The notes below the pieces were generated by a model that saw only the letters and a list, made by a program, of their open reading frames with translations, was not told the origin of the DNA and did not search any database. A DNA stretch of 64,000 nucleotides from Persicaria tinctoria (taxonomy: Eukaryota; Streptophyta; Magnoliopsida; Caryophyllales; Polygonaceae), in assembly GCA_037127255.1 (NCBI GenBank), contig JBANSL010000007.1:61923038-61987037 (forward strand), given 5' to 3'. The position numbers and the translations under genes were made by a program. Positions 56,505-64,000 of the stretch are shown here, piece after piece. The stretch's first letter is position 1. Each line of letters starts with the position of its first letter.

Positions 56505-57374
56505 CTAAGCCTTCATCTCCCTTATCTTCTTAGCCAGATCCTTGATGAATTTTGCGAAAATATCCTCGAAGATGGCTCTCCTCGAATACATCGGGAAGTA
56601 ATTGATGTCAACCAGAAGCCACCGGTTCTCCAGGATCGGGTCCCGTATCATATCGAAACTGAAGAGGCTGAGATTCAACGCCTCCCTTAGCACCTTGGCT
56701 ATGCCATCGACCACCGTGTCCGGAGGACGTTTGGTCTGGACCATAACCCGTCTCTGTCCGTCAACATACTCGCACGCATCATGATATTTAGCGTGTTCTC
56801 CGGCAACGTGAATGGTAAAGATGACTCCATCACTCAATTCTTGAATCACTATTGGGGGAGTCAGTTTGGACAGCTCAGCGTGGTTGAAAACCGCAGACGT
56901 CCTCAGCAATTCAGTCCCATCGAGCACCAGAGGCTTCACAATCATCGGAAATTTCGACCTTTCCCAAGAACGGGGGTTAAGAAGGGTGGCATCGTCCACA
57001 ACCACTGTCTGGTTAGGAAAACCTAAAATATTTTTGTTACTCTTCGCGATTTGGCTTTCGCACACAAGATGGATCACAAAAATCCAATCGTTAAGCCTTT
57101 CAATGGCCTCCGGTGCGTCAATGATGATGACATTAGGGTTCTTGGACTTGTAATCGGCTAGATGCTGCTTCCACTCGTCGCCGGAGATCTTGTGGAGGAT
57201 GCAGTCGTACTCTGGGTGATCGATCAATTGCGTGTTGCTGTCGATCTTTATGAAATTCAGGAAAGATCTCTCAGCGTCCAGGAAAATCGAGCGAGTCTCG
57301 AACGTCCTCTCGTGCCGGGGAGGAAGGGCGTAACCTACAGTAACAAATCGTTTCTTTTAAGAGGGTTCCGCCAT
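56505..57374 (-). CDS. Inositol-tetrakisphosphate 1-kinase-like (ITPK), start region damaged
   Basis: An intronless ITPK reading frame. It is open from just after codon 6 to the stop at 56505: VTVGYALPPR, then CILHKISGDEWKQHLADYKS, NPNVIIIDAPEAIERL, FPMIVKPLVLDGTEL (ATP-grasp), PPIVIQEL, LSLFSFDMIRD and the metal-binding VDINYFP. Catalytic elements are thus kept, unlike its paralogue at 44093. The expected ATG (57374, MAEPS) is followed at once by TAA (57357-57359). No other ATG precedes the conserved VGYAL segment, so either this is a very young pseudogene, a different leader is spliced on, or the base is a sequencing error. Usual length is about 320; here about 289 codons. Confidence 0.75.
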
Positions 57375-57890
57375 CGGAAAATTTGAGAGAAGCGAAAGCA
57401 AGAACGAGAACGGGAGGGGGAGAACGGCCGAGGGAGAGGGGTGAGAACTTGGAAAGTTAGAACTGAGAAGTGAGAACTGAGAATGTGAGATTTGGTTTGG
57501 GCGGAAATCTATTTTAAATGAGTCAGCAATTAGAAAAAATAAAAACAATTAAATATAAGACAAATTGAATTATCACTTTTACCTTAGTAGTCCACTCTAA
57601 TTAATTCTACCCATGTCCCTATATCGTATTTGGTTAACACTTAACTTATCAATAAAATAAATTCTTAATTGATTATATCATATCTCATTTTTTGGTTAAC
57701 AGTAAAAAAACAAGGAATAATAATTTGGGTTCATTTTTAAATTGTAATTTTTCGTCCTTGAATATATGCTTTATAAAATACGTTTACGAGCCCAAAAATA
57801 AAACATTTTTAAAAATTCATTAATGTATTATAGGAGATTGAGGTATATAAATCTGATTCATTAATTGTTAAGGTAAATAGAACCATGTAA
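57375..57890. other. Intergenic, upstream of the second ITPK copy
   Basis: Purine-rich leader-like sequence (57375-57500), then AT-rich DNA. This is the only candidate promoter region for the minus-strand kinase, and MULE B begins about 525 bp upstream of its ATG. Confidence 0.45.
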
Positions 57891-58449
57891 TATTTTTATC
57901 GGAAATTTCGCGAAGTACCCCTAAGGTATTGCAATTTTCGCAAGGTATACAACTCTTTTACATATTTCACGTGGTACCCCTGAGGTTTTGAATTTTTTTC
58001 ACCTCGCGCCCTTCCTTATTAAATTTAACGGATTCCGTTAGTTTTCCATTTTTTAAAAAGAAAGAAAGAAGGAACAAAGAGAAAGACTGAAAGAGAAAGA
58101 AAGAAGAGGAAATGGTAGTGATTAGACCAAAAAATGGGCCTATTGGCTAAACTAGACATGTACCTAAAAAATTGGCTAGGGGTAGAAAGTGGTGTATTTT
58201 TGCAAATGCAAAAATCCAACCGGCAGTGGAGGTAGCAGGTGAAGGGGAGTTGGGCATTGTAGCTCCATCATTTGAAAAAACAGAAATCAGGAGGGGGAGG
58301 TGCTGGACATGGTGTGTGGCTCAAATAAAGTAGGAAAATGGGGGGGGGTATTTATGAGGGAAAATTTCAATGATTGAATTCAGGGTGTCAATCAACCCTT
58401 AGAAAATCTTGATTGATGGGTGTCATTCCTTATTAAATGCTCTGCAAAA

Positions 58450-60720
58450 AAGGGAGCCAACATAGGAGACGAGTGGAAAGTTGAGGGCAAAGCATCACCT
58501 TCATTTTTGGGAACTGGAAACGGTTGGCTTACCAATAGAGGACAAATATCTTACCAATAGAATACATGTGTCTTACCGATAGGACAAACTTATCCTACCA
58601 TACATTGAAATTTTGGAGATAATATGGAGGGGGATGTCCATAGCGATTTTGGCGGGATGTCCGTATAATTTTGGCGCCAAAACAGGGTTCTTCATTAGGG
58701 GGAGATGGAGAGCATCTGTCTGACCAATATGGTACAGTTATCTAACCAATAGCATATAGTTATCTTACCAATAGGCTTAAAATGTCTTACCATACCTGAA
58801 AATTTGGAGAAATTTGGAACGGATTGACCGTAGCTGTTTTGGCGGGTTGTCGGTGTAATTTTGGCGCCAAAACGGGGTTCTTCATTGGGGGGAATGGGGG
58901 GCATTTATGATGGGAAAATGCAATCATTGCATTGATGGGTGTTCCCCAAGCACATATATAAGCTTGAGAGGAGGATCTCAAACACCCCAACATGCCCTGC
59001 AAAAAGTGAGTCAGAGCAGGAGAGAGGTGGAAAGGACAGGGGAAAAGCCACACGTGCATCCGAGGAAACGATACAGTTGTCATCCTACCAATAATGCAGT
59101 TCTGGCCTGCCAACAGTGTTCAACGGTCTTTCCATTCCCGGAAAAGTGCAACAAGCTTGTGAGTGGCAGTGGCAGCGATGGGTAAGCCATCATGTACCTT
59201 TCCTTTGTAGTTGTTCCTCTTTCCTATATCAGAACTACCCCCTAGGCTGATCCTCTATTCCCGTGACGTACTGCAGCTATGGTGGTGGCACAGAATATTG
59301 GCTACGACCAATTGAAGGAGAATATTGTTTCCAAATTCGACGTGGACATGGTATTGTACGACATTGAGCTCACCTACCTCCCTTCTTCGATGGGGTGGAC
59401 CACTCCGATTCGGGTCCGGGGCGACGATGACCTAGAAGCCTACAAGTTCTACAACACTGAATCCGGTGCACGAGCCTGGCCAATCGCACTGCACGCCACC
59501 TTACGGATGAAAACGACAACCCTTTCCACAACCCCTTCCTATCACGCTTGCCTCTCCTCGGCTCCAGCTTCGTCTCCTAACAATCAAACACACCCGAGTT
59601 ATTTTCAAACAGCTGTCATTATCCTACCAAAAGAGAAGCAAAAGAATACGAAAAGGGTAAATATATCCTACCAAATATGTTATTCTATCGGACAAAAAAC
59701 AACTGCATTTTATCCAGGATAGGGACCATAGCTTGAGATTCATCATCACACATGATATATCCATGTATAGCTTTTGCATCTGTGGTTCATATAACTTCAG
59801 TCTCTACCTGTGGAGCCTGCCTTCTCCTTTTGCTTTTCTGAGATTCATGTGGAAGTAAAAATTTTCATAAAGTCAATTATGCATTTACATTTTTCCAATA
59901 GTATAAATATATCGGACCATCAGTGTGCATCTATCCTACCATTAGTGTCAAGTTATCCAGGAATTATTGGGTTTCCATTATGATCATACCAATATCGTTG
60001 TTTTCTCCTACCATTAGTTTCCATCAATCCTACCATTCTGATCCTACCGATATCGTTGTTTTCTCATACCATTAGTTTTCATCTATCCTACCAATTTTGT
60101 GTATCTATCATACTAATTTAAATAGCTTTCAAGGAAAATCAAGCTAGAAACCGTAGCAAATTATGTTCCACATTTTTCATAAAAACAACCAATGGTAGAG
60201 GGTTTCCAGTCTACAACAGAAGATGAAGAAAACTTAAGTAACATTATATTCAAGGGTAGAAGCTCTAATTCAGTCGTTCTAGCATTGAATTAGATTGAAT
60301 TCATGAATTTTGATTGAGATTGAGATTTATGGATTGGTAATTGAGATTGAGATTAGGGTCAATTCACGCCTCAATGATTACTAGTCTAGGATTTGTGGAT
60401 TGGTTAATATTAATTCTACTTCTTTGCCAATAGTACAAATATATCTTACCATTCGTGTACATATATCCTACCATTAGTGTCAAGTTATATACTTAGGAAT
60501 TTCGGTGATTACATTTTTATCATACCAATATCGTATATTTATCCTATAAGGTTTACAAATTTGTCCTACGACTAGTCTATATATTTCCTACCAAGCTCAT
60601 AATTTTATAAGTTCAGAGATATTCATAATTCATAAATTTGTCGTACCAGATTCATAAATTTGTCATGCCATTAGTGTATATATTTCCTACCATGTTCAAC
60701 CGTATAAGTCCATAGAGATA
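58450..60720 (+). repeat. Dispersed TATCCTACCAATAG-type motif array
   Basis: More than 30 imperfect copies of (T)ATC(C/T)TACCA(T/A)TAGTG at irregular spacing, all in the same orientation, clustered at 58530-58800 and 59610-60700 on both sides of the PB1 fragment. Not a simple tandem repeat. Confidence 0.75.
59279..59500 (+). pseudogene. PB1-like N-terminal fragment, MULE-transposase type
   Basis: About 75 codons read GYDQLKENIVSKFDVDMVLY, then DIELTYLPSSMGWTTPIRVR and DDDLEAYKF, the pattern of the PB1-like domain at the start of many plant Mutator-like transposases. It is preceded by a possible acceptor (TACTGCAG before 59278). No transposase core (DDE) follows, so this is a relic that ties the element to the MULE group. 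Confidence 0.55.
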
Positions 60721-60732
60721 TGAACGCATACT

Positions 60733-60809
60733 CCGTATTAGCCTATGTGAGAGTCGAACTCACATCTTTGTGTGCAAACACAATGCTCTACCAATTGAGC
60801 TAATAGGCT
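60733..60809 (-). repeat. tRNA-like sequence, copy 2
   Basis: On the minus strand: GCCTATTAGCTCAATTGGTA start, perfect D and T stems (GTGAG/CTCAC), six of seven acceptor pairs, but an anticodon region that cannot form a normal 5-bp stem with a 7-base loop. No CCA is expected in the gene. A functional tRNA is unlikely; a tRNA-derived SINE head or a captured tRNA relic fits better. Confidence 0.5.
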
Positions 60810-61069
60810 ATTTTCCATCCATCTTCATTATGAATGAATATTAAGTTATTAACAGGCATGTTTCTTTACATTCACAAACTTTATAAATCGGTTTAAAACT
60901 TAGTTTTTTTTCCTGGAACTAGGGCTTACCTAAATTGAACTTCCACTCTTTGTGATGTTAATACTCTCTGTTGCTATTAGGAGGTCTTCTCTCCCAAATT
61001 GAAATCTAATATATATATTTTGTTAATACTTTGTGATGTTATTATGCCTTCCACTCTTTAAGTGGTGCA

Positions 61070-61200
61070 ATTTTGGACTGTTGCTCATATTGATCAGGCT
61101 GAGAATCAGAAACAACTTACCAGTTACCATTGCTTGTATTGAACATCTCATGAAAAGGAAAAAAACTGCTTCAAATGTTCCTGATGCTATTGACAAGGTC
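61070..61200 (+). other. Exon-like captured piece, unidentified
   Basis: LRIRNNLPVTIACIEHLMKR, then KKTASNVPDAIDK, ends at a donor-like AAG|GTCAGT. It looks like a real host exon, but I cannot name the gene. Confidence 0.35.
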
Positions 61201-61794
61201 AGTCATACTGACTTCTGTCTTCTCCTACTATATCTGTAAATCTGTCTTGTATTTTGTTTCCCTCTCAACTATTTTGGGCAATGAAACTTTGAAGTTGAGA
61301 AGTGACATGCTGAAGTTCAGGACGCAACGAGCTGCTCTTTGGATTTCTTAAGGAAGAGCTATCCTCCATTACCGAACAACTGAAGCATGTAGCATCTCTG
61401 AATTATCACCAGATATGATATTTTCCAGATTTATGTAATTTCTAGTTGAGACATACAATTACAGTAAGGTCATATGAACAATGAATTATGCTAACCCTCA
61501 TTCATGTAATTCATCAGCAAGCAAACTCATATTGAAGTACTTTGAAAATCATTCCTCAATTTGACTTTGCCTCAGTACTAACCAACCTCAATCATTACTA
61601 GCCAACCTCAATTTGTGAACCAAACCTAACCTAATTCAAAATACGCAAACGAAACCTAGGGCATGGAATCGGAATTTCCAATTCGCTCCAAATTGAAATA
61701 CACATGGAACTAACTATTCAATTCCAAATAGCAAAATCAAATGCTCATTTGGTAACACAGGATAGAAATTAGGGACGAAAAGTCGGAAAAGATA

Positions 61795-61981
61795 CCTTTT
61801 CTTGGCCTGCGGTATCCCAAATTTGAGCTTTGACGACCTTATCATCTACTTGAATGCTACGAGTGGCGAATTCGACGCCGATGGTGGACTTGGACTCAAG
61901 GTTGAACTCGTTGCGAGTGAATCGGGTAGGATAGAAGAGGTCTTCAATGGCGCCGTCAATGTCTTCAATTTGAAACCCCAA
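61795..61981 (-). pseudogene. Captured first exon of a Rab11/RABA small GTPase
   Basis: Read on the minus strand: [20 protein letters not shown], then [23 protein letters not shown], ending at GAAAAG|GTATCT, the usual exon 1/2 boundary of RABA genes. It includes switch I and the G3 motif DTAGQE. The preceding P-loop segment is missing and replaced by unrelated sequence ([18 protein letters not shown]). It therefore cannot bind GTP and is a fragment carried by MULE B. Retention of the splice donor shows capture from genomic DNA. Confidence 0.8.
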
Positions 61982-62339
61982 AGCAAATCCCTAATTCGAC
62001 AGATCCCCGAAACCCAAAATCCCAAATCGCTGGTGGATCTTCCTCGCCGACGCCTGGTGGATCTTCCTCGCCGACGCCGCCGAGCCCTACCCGACGCCGT
62101 CGAGCCCCTTCCTCTCAGTCTCTCTCCCTTTAAAACTCCCGCATGCCCACCTCCCTCTTTGTTTTATTTTCACAAATCTTCACCCTCTACAATCGGTTGT
62201 GTACAGTTACAAAAAACCGGCAATTAAATTGGCATGGGGGTAGAGAGGTTAGTTTGGGCCAATTTTTGGGCTACTGGTCTAGTTTAGCAATTAGGCCCAT
62301 TTTTTGGTCTAGTTTAGCAAATCGGCCAAGAAAGAATGA

Positions 62340-63430
62340 TCTCAATCACGATTCACGGCTAATCGCATATGGATTAGAAGCAATGAATGGACCAACCAGT
62401 ATATGATTTAGACCAAATATTGGGTGGAGATTGGAATCCAATGAAACCGTGTGAACCACTTCCTTCGTCCACCATCGTCAGCTACCATCTTCACCCACCG
62501 GCGGCTTCTAAGATTCCAACTAAGGATATAACCCAGAAAGGAAATAAAACTGACGCAAAACGGCAATGGCTGAAATCATTGAATCAACATGTTATGGTTC
62601 AGAGTTCAGACAGATAACTTGGAGAAGCCCCATTTATTGTTCACAAATCATAAACAACAAGAACCAAATGCCAACATATCAATTCAATCTTATTCCAGAC
62701 CCATCAAATTGGAAGTTTTCAAAATTGGATTATCCCCAAACAAAATTTCAAAAACAAGTAAAAATTGGTGATTATCTGAAAGAAAAATTGACCAACTGTA
62801 GAGTCATCAGAGAAGAAAGAACAGACTACAAACCCAGGAACAAGAAATTGAAGGTCTGGGAAAACAGGACCACTTCCTTCCCTCGCCTAACCCTCACTGA
62901 GTCACCGCATTCCCTTCTGATCTCCGTCCTCACCCTCAAACCGCCGGCAACCATCTTCACCCACCACACCACCTTTTCACCTCTTCGTTCTCATCTGATC
63001 GGCGACGCTTCTTCCTTGCTCCAGCGTCACCCATGAAAGCCCTTTTTTCTCTCTCCGGAGTCCTCCGCGCCAGTGCCAGCACCATCGACACCCAGCAGCG
63101 GCCAGCATCACCATCTCTCCTTCTCACCTAGCCACTCACACAATTGTTGCCTCTGATTAGTCGTGCAGCTCCTTCAATCGGCCCAATTCTTCTCAACCCT
63201 TGCTGCTGCGACCGCCATCGCCCCAATCCTTATATCCGAGTCCTCTAATTTTCAACCCCAATGCGATGGTAGGCAGAGGTGGACGCCGGCTGTCTGACGG
63301 TGTGGTGATGGTTGAGGGCGAGCGATGGAAGGGGAGGACGGCATAATGGAGCAGCGACCGCGAAGAGGAAGGATAGAGACGGTCTTGGGTTGCTCGGGGA
63401 GAGAGAAAGGCGGAGAGGGTTCTCAAAGCC
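62340..63430. other. Right interior of MULE B, no recognised gene
   Basis: Overlapping plus-strand frames (62387-62617 and 62566-63036) and CT-rich leader-like DNA (62900-63250). No domain recognised. Possibly captured untranslated or intronic host DNA. Confidence 0.3.
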
Positions 63431-63845
63431 GCTTCTTTCTTTCTCTTTCACTCTGTTCCTTCTTTCTCTTTTTTTCCCTTTTTTTTTCAATCGAAAACTA
63501 ACGGAGACCGTTAAATTTAACAAGGAAGGGTGCGAGGCGAAAAAATTCAAAACCTCAGGGGCACCATGCGAAATATGCAAAAGAGTTGTATACCTCGCGA
63601 AAATTGAAATACCTCAGGGGTACCTCGCGAAATTTCCGTATTTTTATTGTAATTTAGACCGGCTGATTTCAGTATCGACTGCTCGAACTACCGTGCATCA
63701 CGTATTGCAGTATATTGAGTAAAAATGATTAAAAAAAATTGCACCTTTTGTCAAGTAGTCCCCAAAGAGTCACTTTATAATTCATCATAGTATAACAAAC
63801 ACGATTAATAAGAAGTATCCACAATGCATAAGAAGTACCATACTG

Positions 63846-64000
63846 AACGCTAGGAGTGGTGCGGGCTTCATACATGAAAGGTTAGATAGAGCTTTTGCAA
63901 ATGAAAGTATGTTGGACAGATTCCCACACCTAATGGTATATCACCTCCCCAGAGAGATGTCCGATCATGCCCCCATCAGTGTGAGGTTTCAACCGACGGA
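63846..64000 (+). mobile_element. LINE endonuclease-domain fragment, cut by the window edge
   Basis: The frame reads RSGAGFIHERLDRAFANESM, then LPREMSDHAPISVRF: the C-terminal end of an L1-type apurinic-like endonuclease, with the catalytic SDHAPI box. It continues past the window. Confidence 0.75.

Larger units (their letters stand above)
57900..63638. mobile_element. MULE B: Mutator-like element carrying host fragments
   Basis: Inverted ends of roughly 200 bp (57900-58112 and about 63430-63638), starting CGGAAATTTCGCG, are flanked by a perfect 9-bp duplication TATTTTTAT (57891-57899 and 63639-63647), the Mutator hallmark. The 5.7-kb interior has no full transposase but includes a PB1-like fragment (59279-59500), a tRNA-like repeat, an unidentified exon-like piece (61075-61200) and a Rab11/RABA exon (minus strand, 61795-61981). 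A second inverted pair (58128-58200 with 62235-62325) suggests another element nested inside. It behaves like a Pack-MULE. Confidence 0.9.

Noticed and set aside
57162..57386. Plus-strand open frame opposite the ITPK start
   Set aside because: Shadow of the minus-strand kinase frame; the opposite reading matches ITPK.
60733..60809. Functional tRNA gene on the minus strand
   Set aside because: D and T arms are good but the anticodon arm does not fold to a 5-bp stem with a 7-base loop, and a similar worn copy exists at 25157.

Overview
This is nuclear DNA of a flowering plant, very probably a eudicot. The genes have introns with GT/AG borders. The host genes are plant families: a GT37 fucosyltransferase, a plant-type telomerase reverse transcriptase (TERT) and inositol-tetrakisphosphate kinases. 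The space between them is filled with nested plant transposons. No bacterial operon signals, rRNA or CRISPR are seen. The species cannot be named from the sequence alone.

Layout. 1-9.6 kb: a gag-only LTR retrotransposon whose 3' LTR is split by a 4.6-kb non-autonomous CACTA element. 10.2-23.8 kb: a GT37 fucosyltransferase with a candidate first exon at 10.18 kb and its main exon at 22.37-23.79 kb. The 12 kb between holds Stowaway MITEs, a Mutator-like element (MULE A) that itself contains a young LTR element, a 5'-truncated LINE, and two copies of a repeat rich in GTCATCA. 24-34.9 kb: repeats, a LINE remnant, a probable Helitron 3' end with captured pieces of SABRE/KIP-like and exocyst SEC5-like genes, and hAT-type elements. 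35.07-41.93 kb: a complete TERT gene. 43-46.3 kb: a PIF/Harbinger-like MITE, an ITPK pseudogene broken by a TRIM retrotransposon, and a hAT MITE. 46.4-48.6 kb: a decayed LINE on the minus strand. 49.8-55.3 kb: a non-autonomous LTR retrotransposon. 55.9-57.4 kb: a PHYLLO (MenC-domain) fragment and a second ITPK copy. 57.9-63.6 kb: a second Mutator-like element (MULE B) with a 9-bp target duplication, carrying a Rab11/RABA exon and a PB1-like fragment. The right edge cuts into another LINE.

The main finding is in TERT. Its N-terminal (TEN-domain) coding exons are present twice in tandem. The copies differ at about 13% of bases in exons 2-3. They are joined in frame by a chimeric exon at 36389-36756, in which the linker sequence after the first copy runs straight into a second, start-less copy of exon 1. 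I followed the phase of all 16 exons by hand and the frame stays open to the normal TERT C-terminus, giving a predicted protein of 1415 residues with two TEN regions. Plant TERTs are normally about 1100-1250 residues. A related G-rich hAT MITE sits about 0.2 kb upstream of the TERT start and about 0.3 kb upstream of the ITPK pseudogene start, in opposite orientations.

The other lesson of the window is nesting. Several insertions can be proven from target-site duplications or empty sites: CACTA in an LTR, TRIM in ITPK, LTR element in MULE A, and LINE, hAT and MULE B with their own duplications. All exon borders, mismatch counts and repeat ends were read by eye and not computed.
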